Shown here piece by piece: positions 1 through 10,392 of a stretch of 64,000 nucleotides of DNA (position 1 is the first letter of the stretch; each line of letters begins with the position of its first letter). The notes under the pieces are model-generated. The model worked only from the letters and a program-made list of their open reading frames with translations. It ran no database searches and was not told where the DNA came from. The translations under genes were made by a program, and so were the position numbers. The DNA is from Microglena sp. YARC (taxonomy: Eukaryota; Chlorophyta; Chlorophyceae; Chlamydomonadales; Chlamydomonadaceae). The stretch is taken from positions 46,758,495 through 46,822,494 of the forward strand of contig CM039465.1 of the NCBI GenBank assembly GCA_022414725.1, given 5' to 3'.

Positions 1-650
1 TGAAGTGTGTGTATGTGTGTGTGAATTTGTGTGTGTGCTTGAATTGGTTTGGTGTGTTGGATGTGTGTGTGTGTGCATATGTTTGTGCATGTGCATGTGT
101 GTGTGAGTGTCTGTGTGTCTGTGTGTGTGTGTGTGTGCATGTGTGTGCATATGTACATGTGTGTGTGAGTGTGTGTACATGTGCATGTGTGTGTGTGTGT
201 GTGCATGTGTCTGTGCATGTGTGTGTGAGTGTCTGTGTGTCTGTGTGTGTGCATGTGTGTGTGCATGTGTACATGTGCATGTACATGTGTGCGTGAGTGT
301 GTGTACATGTGCATGTGTGTGTGAGTGTGTGCGTGTGCATGTGTGTGTGAGTGTGTGTGAGTGCGTGTGTGTGTGAGAGAGTGTGTGTGTATGTGCAAGA
401 GAGTCTGTGGGCATGTGCATGTACATGTGTGTGCATGTACATGTGTGTGCATGTGCATGTGGGCGTGAGTGTGTGTGAGTGCGTGTGCATGTGCATGTAC
501 ATGCGAGTGCGTGCGCATGTGCGTGTGCATGTGTGTGTCTGTGAGTGTGTGTGCATGTGCAAGTGAGTCCGTGGGCATGTGCATGTTCATGTGTGTGCAT
601 GTGCATGTGATTGTGTGTGCATGTGTGCATGCTGGATTTGTGTGCATCTC
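1..650. repeat. TG-rich low-complexity tract
   Basis: Alternating TG dinucleotides are interrupted by CATG and TACATG blocks (GTGTGTGCATG type units). All plus-strand frames look open and Cys/Val rich only because the repeat lacks stop codons. No gene is supported here. Confidence 0.9.
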
Positions 651-1340
651 GGATGTCTAATATTGGGAGCGACATACCAGTATTGTCATTGGTTTTGGTC
701 TGTTTCGATTTGGTGTGGTTTGTGTGTGTTTGTAGTGTGTCTGTATGGTGTGGTGTGTGGTGGTGGTGGTGGTGGTGTGTGCGCGTGTGTGGGGGGGTGG
801 GTGGGGGGGCATGGGCATGTGAATGTGTGTGCAAGAGTGCGTCATGGATTCAAGCACCTTAGATGACCAGTCTTGGCATCAACATACCAGTATTGTATGC
901 TTGTGTTTGTTTCGACTGATTCAAACTCAAAATACAATCCAACTATAAATTCAATTCGCAACTCAAAAATCATTTATAATACCGGTATTAATTTGAGTTG
1001 CGAATCCAGAATCAGAATCCAAAATCATTTATAATACCGGTAACCAAAAATCCAAAATCCAATAATACCGGTAACCAAAAATCCATATACCAATAAATCC
1101 AATAATACCGGTAACCAAAAATCCAAAATCATTTATAATACCAGTTGCGAGTCCAGAATCAGAATCCAAAATAATTTATAATACCGGTATTGTATGCTTA
1201 TGTTTGTTTTGACTGATTCGAAATTCAAAATACTATTCAATTATAAATTCAATTCTAAACTCAAAAATCATTTGTTTGGACCGGTATTGTATGCTAGTGT
1301 TTATTTTGACTGATTCATTGTCACATTACCTAGAATCAGA
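651..1340. repeat. Left copy of duplicated AT-rich flank
   Basis: A G-rich stretch (about 760-810) leads into sequence around 815-960 that recurs at about 5700-5850, including CATGGGCATGTG, GACCAGTCTTGGC-like and GACTGATTCAAA blocks. Between 960 and 1190 a short AATACCGGTAACCAAAAATC unit is repeated several times. No coding signal is visible. Confidence 0.6.
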
Positions 1341-1359
1341 ACTTGTCACACTGCTTCTT

Positions 1360-2700
1360 TTTTTTTGCTACTCGTAGCAGCTTCAAGGCAGCTCCTTTCA
1401 ACCATCCTAGCTAGTGCGTCTGAAACTGGCCTGATAGGCGTTCCACTGAAGCAGTCATTTGGGGGATCGACTCAGTTGCTGGCTAATGGAGCTGGGTGGA
1501 AGCTGCTACGCGTGGCCCCAAAAAGAAACAGCGTAGTCGAACAAGGAGCAGGTCTTGGTTGAACCACTAAATTCTTACTAAGTAGAATTGCTACAAATAA
1601 AGAGAGGCGGCGAGAGCACAGAAAAGGGACACTGAGGAGGTACTCGGCAGTACAACGAACCACTACGGCAGACAAAACCACTAAACCCTTACCCTGAGTG
1701 TTGGAAGATCCATAACCAAGACCTCCTCAGGGGGCAGTGCAGCCCCTCTTGTGGACATGGGGGGCCCAGCCTGTCCTGTGGACATGGGGGGCTCTGCCCC
1801 TCCTATGACAGGAGTGGCCTGCCTAAGATGAAACCATGCTACGGAAGGATAGTTGAAAACTATAGGGGTTGTGAGGTGGTTGTAAGTGATGGAGAGATAG
1901 GGAAGGAAAGAAAGGAAAAAATTCGGCGTGGCTTGAGGAAGCTGGTTGAAGGGGGTCCTCGGACCACACCTTAGTGAGGTGAGTGGTAGAGATGTGAGAG
2001 GTCGTGATGTCAGGCTGTCAATATCTGTGGTTCACCCACAGGTGGTTGCAAGGTAGAGGTAGTGAGTGATGATGTGAGCGGTAGTGATATCAGAATGACA
2101 TCGGGATTGATATTGTCAGTGGTATTTGAGGAGGTTGACTGGGTGGTTGAGTCGATGGGATGCCGTTGCTGACCCTCACAGGTCTGTTGCGGACCGACTC
2201 CACGATGAAGCCCGTCGGAAATCCAGGACCTCGGTCTCGGGTTCCGACAATCAGCACAAAGGCCCATGCATGGGACGGAACCCAGAGAACCTAAGGTCGA
2301 TCTCGGTATTGATTACCGATACCCTATTGGTACGCAAGTTTGTCGTCTTTAACCTGCCTCGCTTTTCACCACCTTTCTCCAATTTTCCATTCGACAGCTG
2401 AATCGTCCTCCATCCTGGCGTCTCGCGGGGGCGTCTCGTGCCTTACATTGTAAAAACGCTTGGATTAGGAAAAGGGTTTCGAACACCAGTAAGTCTGAAC
2501 CCTTCCTTCTCCAGTGCTTCTCTTTTCAAATACGAGCAGCAACTTCTGGGCAGCTCCCCTGCCTGCCTATCCAGCCAAAGCTATTGCAGTCTAGAGCACC
2601 TGGACGTTGATGCTATCAGTATTCTACACCAGTTGAAGTCTTGGCATATAGCCCGGAGGATAAGTCGAGGAGCTGTCTAGAAGCTACTGCTCAACGCTGC
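1360..2700. repeat. Mosaic of dispersed repeat fragments
   Basis: Contains the AGCAGCTTC..GGCAGCTCC block (1375-1400, 2535-2580), which is also found near 6070-6300, 6660-6780 and 10050-10090. It also has the GACATGGGGGGC block (1740-1800), which recurs at 7055-7130. The order of blocks matches 5.9-7.8 kb, supporting an old large duplication. The short ORFs here do not resemble proteins. Confidence 0.6.
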
Positions 2701-2768
2701 AAAGAAAAGCACTGATCCATCCCTTCATCACCAGCCTTTCATCATCATTCCTCCCTCTCTCCATCCAG

Positions 2769-2939
2769 ATGCTGCCACCACCACCAACAACCCTGATAGA
2801 GACACTGAAGCGCTGCGGACCTGGTATCGCTGTGGCTGCAGGCCTGGCCATGGGCATCACAGTCCTGGGCGTGCAATGGGGCCAGATTTCTAGGTCTCCA
2901 AAACAGTTACAGCCCCTGACGTATGAGGAAGAGGACTGA
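2769..2939 (+). CDS. Small proline-headed single-span protein, copy 1
   Basis: Encodes 56 residues. The start is M-L-P-P-P-P, followed by a short polar segment (TLIETLKR), one hydrophobic stretch of about 20 residues (GPGIAVAAGLAMGITVLG), then a polar tail ending Y-E-E-E-D before TGA. This looks like a small single-pass membrane protein, possibly organellar, but I do not recognise the family. The case for coding is comparative: copies at 2997, 7987 and 8541 keep the same length class, frame and tail despite many base differences. CTCTCCATCCAG immediately precedes the ATG, so it could instead be a 3' exon with an acceptor there. The other copies lack that AG, so I take the ATG as the start. 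Confidence 0.55.
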   Translation: MLPPPPTTLIETLKRCGPGIAVAAGLAMGITVLGVQWGQISRSPKQLQPLTYEEED

Positions 2940-2996
2940 GGTTAGGATTGGTTTGCTTACACGGCTTATCAGCCTGCATTCCTCCCTCTCCCCTCC

Positions 2997-3158
2997 ATGA
3001 TGCCACCACCACCACCTTCAACCCTGGTAGAGACACTGAAGCGGTACGGACCTGGTATCGCTGTGGCTGCCGGCCTGGCCATGGGCATCACAGTCCTGGG
3101 TTTGCAATGGGGCCAGATTTCTAGGTCCCCAAAACAGTCACAGCCCCTGACTTATTAG
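2997..3158 (+). CDS. Small proline-headed single-span protein, copy 2
   Basis: Encodes 53 residues, starting M-M-P-P-P-P-P. It is nearly identical to copy 1 through the hydrophobic segment and QWGQISRSPK. A TAG replaces the codon after L-T-Y, so the acidic E-E-E-D tail is lost. The second ATG at 3000 could equally be the start. It lies 57 bases after copy 1 in the same orientation, and the spacer repeats the TTGGTTTGCTTACAC block that follows copy 1. It is a direct tandem duplicate and may be losing function, because the tail is otherwise conserved in copies 1, 4 and 5. Confidence 0.5.
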   Translation: MMPPPPPSTLVETLKRYGPGIAVAAGLAMGITVLGLQWGQISRSPKQSQPLTY

Positions 3159-3227
3159 GACCAGGACTGAGGTTAGGATTGGTTTGCTTACACTTCTTAT
3201 CAGCCTGCATTCCTCCCTCTCCCCACC

Positions 3228-3359
3228 ATGATGCCACCACCACCACCTTCAACCCGGGGGGGGGGGGGGACACTGAAGCGGTACGGACCTGGTATCGCTG
3301 TGGCTGCCAGCCTGGCCATGGGAATCATAGTGGTATGCGATGTGGACTCGAAGCTCTGA
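3228..3359 (+). pseudogene. Small proline-headed protein, copy 3 (truncated)
   Basis: The frame is open for 43 residues. A run of 14 G replaces the STLVE codons with arginine and glycines yet keeps frame. The hydrophobic segment is then cut at about residue 37, where the sequence runs into the 3340-5355 minisatellite and a stop. The array apparently seeded or expanded inside this copy. It is probably non-functional. Confidence 0.5.
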
Positions 3360-5355
3360 CAGTGGCCACATCCTTGCACAGCACAATATGATCCTCATAG
3401 GATCCCCTTGCAAGAGGCAACAGAGCCTGAGGGGTGATGGTGGTGATGGCGGTGGTGTCGATGGTGATGGTAATGGTGTAAGATGTGGACTCGAAGCTCT
3501 GACGGTGGTCACATCCTAACACAGTCCAGTATGATCCTCATAGGAGCCCTTTGCAAGAGGCAACAGAGCCTGAGGAGTGATGGTGGTGATGGCGGTGGTG
3601 TCGATGGTGATGGTAATGGTGTAAGATGTGGACTCGAAGCTCTGACGGTGGTCACATCCTAACACAGTCCAGTATGATCCTCATAGGAGCCCCTTGCAAG
3701 AGGCAACAGAGCCTGAGGGATGATGGCGGTGGTGTCGATGGTGATGGTAATGGTGTAAGATGTGGACTCGAAGCTCTGTCGGTGATCACATCCTAACACA
3801 GTCCCGTATGATCCTCATAGGAGCCCCTTGCAAGAGGCAACAGAGCCTGAGGGATGATGGCGGTGGTGTCGATGGTGATGGTAATGGTGTAAGATGTGGA
3901 CTCAAAGCTCTGACGGTGGTCACATCCTAACACAGTCCAGTATGATCCTCATAGGAGCCCCTTGCAAGAGGCAACAGAGCCTGAGGGATGATGGCGGTGG
4001 TGTCGATGGTGATGGTAATGGTGTAAGATGTGGACTCAAAGCTCTGACGGTGGTCACATCCTAACACAGTCCAGTATGATCCTCATAGGAGCCCCTTGCA
4101 AGAGGCAACAGAGTCTGAGGGGTGATGGCGGTGGTGTCGATGGTAATGGTAATGGTGTAAGATGTGGACTCGAAGCTCTGACGGTGGTCACATCCTAACA
4201 CAGTCCCGTATGATCCTCATAGGAGCCCCTTGCAAGAGGCAACAGAGCCTGAGGGGTGATGGTGGTGATGGCGGTGGTGTCGATGGTGATGGTAATGGTG
4301 TAAGATGTGGACTCGAAGCTCTGACGGTGGTCACATCCTAACACAGTCCAGTATGATCCTCATAGGAGCCCCTTGCAAGAGGCAACAGAGCCTGAGGAGT
4401 GATGGTGGTGATGGCGGTGGTGTCGATGGTGATGGTAATGGTGTAAGATGTGGACTCGAAGCTCTGACGGTGGTCACATCCTAACACAGTCCAGTATGAT
4501 CCTCATAGGAGCCCCTTGCAAGAGGCAACAGAGCCTGAGGAGTGATGGTGGTGATGGCGGTGGTGTCGATGGTGATGGTAATGGTGTAAGATGTGGACTC
4601 GAAGATCTGACGGTGATCACATCCTAACACAGTCCAGTATGATCCTCATAGGAGCCCCTTGCAAGAGGCAACAGAGCCTGAGGAGTGATGGCGGTGGTGT
4701 CGATGGTGATGGTAATGGTGTAAGATGTGGACTCGAAGCTCTGACGGTGGTCACATCCTAACACAGTCCCGTATGATCCTCATAGGAGCCCCTTGCAAGA
4801 GGCAACAGAGCCTGAGGGGTGATGGCGGTGGTGTCGATGGTGATGGTAATGGTGTAAGATGTGGACTCGAAGCTCTGACGGTGGTCACATCCTAACACAG
4901 TCCAGTATGATCCTGGAGCCCTTGAAGAGGCAGCAGAGCCTGAGGATGATGGCGGTGGTGTCGATGGTGATGGTAATGGTGTAAGATGTGGACTCGAAGC
5001 TCTGACGGTGGTCACATCCTAACACAGTCCAGTATGATCCTCATAGGAGCCCCTTGCAAGAGGCAACAGAGTCTGAGGGGTGATGGCGGTGGTGTCGATG
5101 GTAATGGTAATGGTGTAAGATGTGGACTCGAAGCTCTGACGGTGGTCACATCCTAACACAGTCCCGTATGATCCTCATAGGAGCCCCTTGCAAGAGGCAA
5201 CAGAGCCTGAGGGGTGATGGTGGTGATGGCGGTGGTGTCGATGGTGATGGTAATGGTGTAAGATGTGGACTCGAAGCTCTGACGGTGGTCACATCCTAAC
5301 ACAGTCCCGTATGATCCTCATAGGAGCCCCTTGCAAGAGGCAACAGAGCCTGAGG
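3340..5355. repeat. Minisatellite, about 120-140 bp unit, about 16 copies
   Basis: The unit contains GATGTGGACTCGAAGCTCTG, CACATCCTAACACAGTCC, CCTCATAGGAGCCCCTTGCA and a variable (GATGGTGGT)n / GGTGTCGATGGT block. Copies differ by single bases (CCAGT/CCCGT, GGGTGATG/GAGTGATG) and by loss of the GGTGATGGT triplets. No continuous reading frame survives across units. Confidence 0.9.
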
Positions 5356-5529
5356 TGGATGTTTGGATATGTGTATGAGGCCGTTGTCTGCTGGGGAGCC
5401 GGTACCCTACGTATGTAGACATCACAACCAGGCCTTACTGATACAAGCTCCTTGGGTGCATACCTGCTGTGTTCATTCTGCGGGTTTCACTGCCTTATCC
5501 TGCTTGCAACCTGACATCTGAATGGACAC

Positions 5530-5930
5530 GTGCGCGTGTGTATGTGTGTGTGTGGTCTTTGGTCTTTGGTTTGGTCTGGTTTGATTTTGTGTGGTTTGTG
5601 TGTGTGTGTGCACGCCCATGTCCATGTGTATGTGTATGCATGTGTGTATTGGTGTGTGTATGGTGGGGGTGGGGGGGGGGGGGAGGGGGGGGGAGGAGCA
5701 TGGGCATGTGAGTGTGTGAGCAAGTGTGAGTCATGGATTTGTGTATCTTACATGACCAATCTTGGCAGCAACATACTGGTTTGTATGCTTGTATTTATGT
5801 TGACTGATTCAAAATTCAAATACAATTCAATTATAAATTAAATTATTAACTCACAAAACATGTGCTCATAATAACAGTGTTGTATGCGTGAGTTTATTTT
5901 GACTGATTCATTGTTACATTACCCTGCTGG
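5530..5930. repeat. Right copy of duplicated flank (TG/G-rich to AT-rich)
   Basis: Matches about 690-960: TG-rich DNA, then a G run, CATGGGCATGTG, TCATGGATT, a GACCA.TCTTGGC block, then GACTGATTC with AT-rich sequence. It marks the start of the second segmental copy. Confidence 0.6.
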
Positions 5931-6764
5931 TGCCCCACTGGACTCCAAACAGCCCCAGCCCAGGGCTTTTTTTTCAAATCTGAAAGCGATTTTTTACTTG
6001 TTGTATGGTTTCAGCCCGCAACTAGACTATTTCAAGGGGGGGACTCTATAGCTTTGATTTTCAGCCACGAGCCACAGCTTCTAGGCTCTCCTGGCTGGCT
6101 ATCCAGCCCAACCTAAAGCAACCTGGTGCAGTTGGAAGCTGACACAAACGGCTTTCCAGCATAGCTGTCCTTTTCGCCTATGACCAGCAGCTTCTTGTCG
6201 GAGTTACTAGACTACGAGTGCTCTATAGACGTCTTGCAAGATGTCTATAGACACTTCTAGGCAGCTCCCCTGGCTGGCTATCCAGCCTAAAGCAGCCTAG
6301 TGCACTTGTATTTGTAAGCAGCTTCTAAGCAGATCCCTGATCCAGCTACTGCACTACACCCAAATAGTTCAGTAGTTATGGGCAGCTGATTGTCTCAGCT
6401 CGAAGGTGCACTAGGTTGCGTTCGGTTTTGCTGAATAGCATATTAGGGTAGATGCATAGAAGCTGCTGCTCAAGCTGTAAAAGAAAAGCTATATATATAC
6501 TATATATATATATATTAATGATTGTAACAACGTTCTAAACGCCAGGTATGGCGTCTAACCGTCTGCTCATTGCAGTTAACAATACCCCCCGTGAAAAGAA
6601 AAGCTATGGTACCTGGCGCATGCACCAGCATCTATTCCGCTGTTTCTTTGTTTTGCTACATGAGTGTATGGCAGCTTCCCGCCAGCCCCATTAGCCAGCC
6701 ACTGGGTTGGGTCAAACCCAAGGACAAGGAAAGGGAGCTGCCTATAAGCTGCTAAGCGTAGCCC
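5931..6764. repeat. Dispersed repeat mosaic
   Basis: Contains several GGCAGCTCCCCTGGCTGGC and CTATCCAGCC blocks (6080-6110, 6260-6300), a short TATATA run (6488-6515) and another block of the same family at 6660-6760. No supportable gene. Confidence 0.5.
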
Positions 6765-6972
6765 AACAAGTCCTATGCAGCGTCGCAAGCGACGTGGAAA
6801 ATTGGCGGATTGTGTTGGCAACAAAAGGTGGCAACGATGGAGTTGACCGAAGCAAGTTAGTAATGAGACAGTTGGCTGACGTGTCGGGCTTCAATTTTTC
6901 GGTAGCACAGACAGACAACAGGGTATCACTGGGGGCTCACGCTTCCAGAAGGGGGGGCTCCGCCAAAAATGC
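6765..6972 (+). repeat. Dispersed repeat family R, copy 1
   Basis: Starts at AAGTCCTATGCAGCGTCGC with an inverted GCGTCGCAAGCGACG core. It continues through AAAGGTGGCAACGATGGAG and GCTGACGTGTC, and ends at GGGGGGCTCCGCCAAAAA. Other copies lie near 21238-21755 (minus), 32976-33193, 57483-57724 and 63570-63830. No coding frame is conserved between copies, so it looks like a short non-autonomous element. Confidence 0.7.
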
Positions 6973-7140
6973 ACCAGCATCTATTCTTACCTTGAGTGTT
7001 GGAAGATCCTCAACCATGACTTCTTCAGGGGGGGGCTTAGCCCCTCCTGCAGACATGGGGGCCCCAGCCCCTCTTGTGGACATGGGGGGCCCAGCCCCTC
7101 CTCTGGACATGGGGGGCTCAGCCCTTCCTGTGGATAGTTG
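6973..7140. repeat. GACATGGGGGGC repeat block
   Basis: A tandem unit of roughly 30 bp (GCCCCTCCTGTGGACATGGGGG type) is present in about four copies after a TTGAGTGTTGGAAGATCC leader. The same leader and units occur at 1695-1805. Confidence 0.7.
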
Positions 7141-7860
7141 AAACACCCACCCCAGCCGCTGTGGTGTGGGCTTGTCTTGGGTCAAAACAGTAGCCTGCAC
7201 ATGGCCATGTGATGAAAGTGGTATGCAAGGTGGTTGGAAGTGTTGTAATGGGTGGTGATGTGAGAGGTTGGTGATGTAAGAGGTAGTGGCGGTGATAGGG
7301 AAGGAAAGGTGAGTGATAGCGATAGGTAAGTGATGTTAGGGGTTGAGGTAGTGATAGGTAGTGATAGGGAAGCTGTAGTGATGCCACACTGGCATTGTCA
7401 GTGGTACCAGAGGTGGTTGGCCGGGTGTTGGAGTCGATCGCCTCTGACCGATTCGACGATGAACCTGTCGATCCCTCTGCTGTCGATTAAGTCCGTCGGA
7501 AATCTAGGACCACGCGATCTACGGTTACGAGGGACAACTCCCGACAACTCATCACAGACGAAGCCCGAAACTCGACGAAACCGCCAAGGTCGACAAGAAG
7601 CAGCTTTATAATTGTGCAATGCTTCTGTAAGCCTTAAGTTGCTTATCCGTCTGCAGAATACGAGTTGTCCCTCCGTGTGATACCCGCGGGGATCAGGGAG
7701 TACAAACATCAGGATTCGAACCTATGGCGCCTGGATTGTGAAGACCATTCGCACAGCCCCTCTGTTCAACACTGTCGCTCGTCTAAGTTGCCTTCTAGCC
7801 AGCCGCACAGTAAATAGCACCTTGGTTGGGAAAACGTTTCACACTAAGCATTCTTGATTC
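7141..7860. other. Intergenic sequence with degenerate repeats
   Basis: 7210-7400 is a loose (GTGATAGG/GTGATGTAAG) repeat also seen at 1860-2100. 7430-7680 is unassigned and shares GTCGATxx / CCGTCGGAAATC blocks with 2150-2230. No gene is supported apart from the tRNA-like box at 7697-7775. Confidence 0.5.
7697..7775 (-). repeat. tRNA-like pol III head (SINE fragment)
   Basis: On the minus strand GGGGCTGTGCGAATGG resembles an A box, and GGTTCGAATCC at the expected distance matches a B box exactly. No full cloverleaf can be drawn, so this is more likely a SINE head than a tRNA gene. Confidence 0.35.
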
Positions 7861-7986
7861 TCTCCCTCCCTCCCTTCACCACCAGCCTTCATTCAATCCC
7901 TTCATCATCAGCCCGCAGTCACCTCTCCCTGCATCATCAGCTTTCTTCCCATCACTTCACCATCAGCCATTCCTCTCCCCTCCAAC

Positions 7987-8157
7987 ATGCTGCCGCCACC
8001 ACCTCCAACCCTGGTAGATGCACTGAAACGCAACAGCACTGGTCTCACCCGGTGTGCCGGCCTGGCCTTGGGCATCGCAGTCCTGGGCTGGCAATGGAGC
8101 CAGGTTACTAGATCCACCCAAAAAACACAGCCCCCGACTTACCAGGATGAGGACTGA
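7987..8157 (+). CDS. Small proline-headed single-span protein, copy 4
   Basis: Encodes 56 residues and corresponds to copy 1 in the second segmental duplicate. It has M-L-P-P-P-P-P, TLVDALKR, a hydrophobic segment (CAGLALGIAVLGWQW), then S-x-V-T-R-S and an acidic end Y-Q-D-E-D before TGA. Against copy 1 the length, the LKR motif, the GLA-GI-VLG core, the Q-W pair and the acidic tail are kept while many other residues differ. That pattern suggests selection on the protein. Function unknown; a small membrane or organelle subunit is a guess. Confidence 0.55.
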   Translation: MLPPPPPTLVDALKRNSTGLTRCAGLALGIAVLGWQWSQVTRSTQKTQPPTYQDED

Positions 8158-8540
8158 GCTTCGGTTTGATTACACGGTCTGCCAGCCCACAGGTCCCCCC
8201 CCCCCCCCTCCCTCTCCCTCCATTGTCAGCCTTCATCCCGTCCTTCACATCAGCCCTCCCTATCCCCACCATCATCAGCCTGCAGGTTTCCCCCCCCCCC
8301 TCTCTCCTTCCACATCAGCCCTCATCCCATTCCTCCATCATCAGCCCTCCCTCTCCCCGCCATCACCAGCCCGCAGGTTCCCCCCCCTCTCTCTCCTTCC
8401 ATCATCAGCCCTCATCCCATCCCTCCATCATCAGCCCTCCCTCTCCCCGCCTTCACCAGCCTTCTTCTCATCCCCTCTCTCCTTCCATCATCAGCCCTCA
8501 TCCCATCCCTCCACCATCAGCCCTCCCTCTCCCCTCCAAC

Positions 8541-8711
8541 ATGCCGCCGCCACCACCTCCAACCCTGGTAGATGCACTGAAACGCAACAGCACTGGTCTC
8601 ACCCGGTGTGCCGGCCTGGCCTTGGGCATCGCAGTCCTGGGCTGGCAATGGAGCCAGGTTACTAGATCCAGCCAAAAACCACAGCCCCCGACGTACCAGG
8701 ATGAGGACTGA
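8541..8711 (+). CDS. Small proline-headed single-span protein, copy 5
   Basis: Encodes 56 residues and is almost identical to copy 4, differing near residue 2 (M-P for M-L) and in the polar tail (SSQKPQ for STQKTQ). The near identity implies a recent duplication or gene conversion. The pyrimidine-rich array precedes it and the CTTTGGTTTGATTACACGGT block follows, just as for copy 4. Confidence 0.55.
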   Translation: MPPPPPPTLVDALKRNSTGLTRCAGLALGIAVLGWQWSQVTRSSQKPQPPTYQDED

Positions 8712-9095
8712 GCTTTGGTTTGATTACACGGTCTGCCGGCCCACAGGTTCCCCCCCCCTCTCTCCCTCCATCGTCAGCCTTCATCCCGTCCCTTCACCAT
8801 CAGCCCTCCCTCTCCCCTCCATCATAAGCTGCAGGTTCCCCCCCCCTCTCTCTCCCTCCATCATCAGCCTTCATCCTCTCCTTCCATCATCAGCCCTCCT
8901 CTCCCCGCCATCATCAGCCTGCAGGTTCCCCCCCTCTCTCTCCTTCCACATCAGCCTTCATCCCATCCCTACACCACCAGCCCTCCCTCTCCCCGCCATC
9001 ACCAGCCCGCAGGTTCCCCCCCCTCTCTCTCCTTCCATCATCAGCCCTCATCCCATCCCATCCCTCCATCATCAGCCCTCCCTCTCCCCTCCAGC

Positions 9096-9420
9096 ATGAT
9101 GCTGCCACCGCCTCCATCCCTGGTAGAGGCCGCCACCACCGCGGCATCACCGCCACCACCACCACCCTCTCTCTCCTTCCATCATCAGCCCTCCCTCTCC
9201 CTTCCAACATGCCTCCACCACCACCTCCAACCCTGGTAGAGGCCGCCACCACCACCACCCTATCTCTCCTTCCATCATCAGCCCTCCCTCTCCCTTCCAA
9301 CATGCCACCGCCACCACCTCCAACCCTGGTAGAGGCACTGAAACGCTCACTGAGGATGAGGACTGAGGATTGGTTTCTTGGATATGTTGTCACAAGTGCC
9401 GAAGACAGCAAGCAGGCTGG
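9096..9420 (+). pseudogene. Small proline-headed protein, broken copies 6-8
   Basis: Three further starts (9096, 9209, 9302) keep only M-(P)n-TLVEA. The first two run into GCCACCACC repeats. In the third, LKR joins directly to the TGAGGATGAGGACTGAGG block that normally spans the stop, so the membrane segment is missing. These are internal-deletion remnants within the array. Confidence 0.6.
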
Positions 9421-9439
9421 AGCCATGTAACCAACTTAC

Positions 9440-9665
9440 AATTTCGCATGCACTCACATGCAGAGCAGTATGCATTTTGCATGCACTCACATGCAGAGCA
9501 CAACGCATTTTGCATGCACTCACATACAGAGCACTACGCATTTTACTTGCACTCACATGCAGAGCCGTATGCATTTTGCATGCTCTCACATACATGCAGA
9601 GCACAACGCTATTTGCATGCACTCACATACAGAGCACTCCGCATTTTGCATGCATCCACATGCAA
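9440..9665. repeat. 33-bp minisatellite, about 8 copies
   Basis: The unit is ATGCACTCACATGCAGAGCA followed by (C/T)A(C/T)GCATTTTGC. Two more units lie at 9918-10000 beyond a SINE, so the SINE probably inserted into or beside the array. TGCAT palindromes give each unit hairpin potential. Confidence 0.85.
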
Positions 9666-9703
9666 GCAGGCTGGAGCCATGTAACCAAGTTCAAACCCCT
9701 TTC

Positions 9704-9909
9704 AGCGAATCAATTGGTCTATTGGTACACCAAGTCGCTTTGAGGACGTAGAGTCGGGGGTTCGATGCCCCCTACGGTCGCTCTAAGCGTTGCAGGTCGT
9801 TGTCAACTGTGATGGTAGCTTGTCCAGTTGAGGTAGAAGACCGCTCTCTACCTGCGTACGACGGGTTCCCTTAATACCACGCCCCACCAGGCGTTCTCGT
9901 TACCTTTTG
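9704..9909 (+). mobile_element. tRNA-derived SINE (family S), copy 1
   Basis: The head has a degenerate A box (TGGTCTATTGGTACACC) and the B box GGGTTCGATGCC. The shared body follows: GTTGCAGGTCGT, CAACTGTGATGGTAG, GTCCAGTTGAGGTAG, TACGACGGG, then the tail CCCCACCAGGCGTT. Other copies: 13091-13290 (minus), 41459-41660, and subfamily members at 33338-33520 and 43212-43388. Confidence 0.85.
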
Positions 9910-9917
9910 TAACCAAG

Positions 9918-10392
9918 TTATAATTTCGCATGCACTCACATGCAGAGCAGTATGCATTTCGCATGCATCCACATGCAGAGCCATATGCATTATGCATGCT
10001 CAGATATCTGTTCTCTTGGGAATGTGTGCATAGCCTCGTAGCTTTCCTTTCCAGCTACGAGCAGCAGTTTCTAGGCAGCTCCCTGAGCCAGCCATTAGGC
10101 TAAGCCCCAACATGTCAACAGTACTGGAAATATAATGATGTCAGCTTCCATGTGCACTATGTTGCTATATTTTAGCTGGTTAGCGAGCCAGAGCTGCCAA
10201 GAAGCTGCAGCTGGTAGTTGAAAAGAAAAGCTTTGCATAGCTTAATGATTGGAAATTTGATTTTTCTACGCCTTGCCACAGGGCGTGAGATTGAAGGAAC
10301 CTTCCCGTCCGCTTGCACTGGGGAATGGTTACTGTGGGGTTTGCTTTCGCAGACCACTTCTGCACCTGAGCTCGAACTCCTGCACGATAGCA
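9918..10392. repeat. Leftover 33-bp units and AGCAGTTTCTAGGCAGCTCC repeat
   Basis: 9918-10000 holds two or three degenerate 33-bp units. 10040-10100 and 10170-10225 are the AGCAGC/GGCAGCTCC dispersed repeat. Nothing coding is supported. Confidence 0.5.

Larger units (their letters stand above)
7861..9340. repeat. (CATCAGCCCTCCCTCTCC)n pyrimidine-rich array around the small-protein copies
   Basis: Pyrimidine-rich units of about 20-60 bp (CATCATCAGCC, TCCCTCTCCCC, CTGCAGGTTCCCCCC) fill the spaces upstream of and between the small-protein copies. The long Pro/Ser-rich frames seen here come from the array. Confidence 0.8.

Noticed and set aside
6707..7141. 144-codon plus-strand ORF
   Set aside because: It runs through a family R copy and the GACATGGGGGGC tandem block. 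Not conserved elsewhere.
9440..9665. CRISPR-like regular repeats
   Set aside because: A 33-bp unit without unique spacers, in a eukaryotic context, no cas genes. It is a minisatellite.
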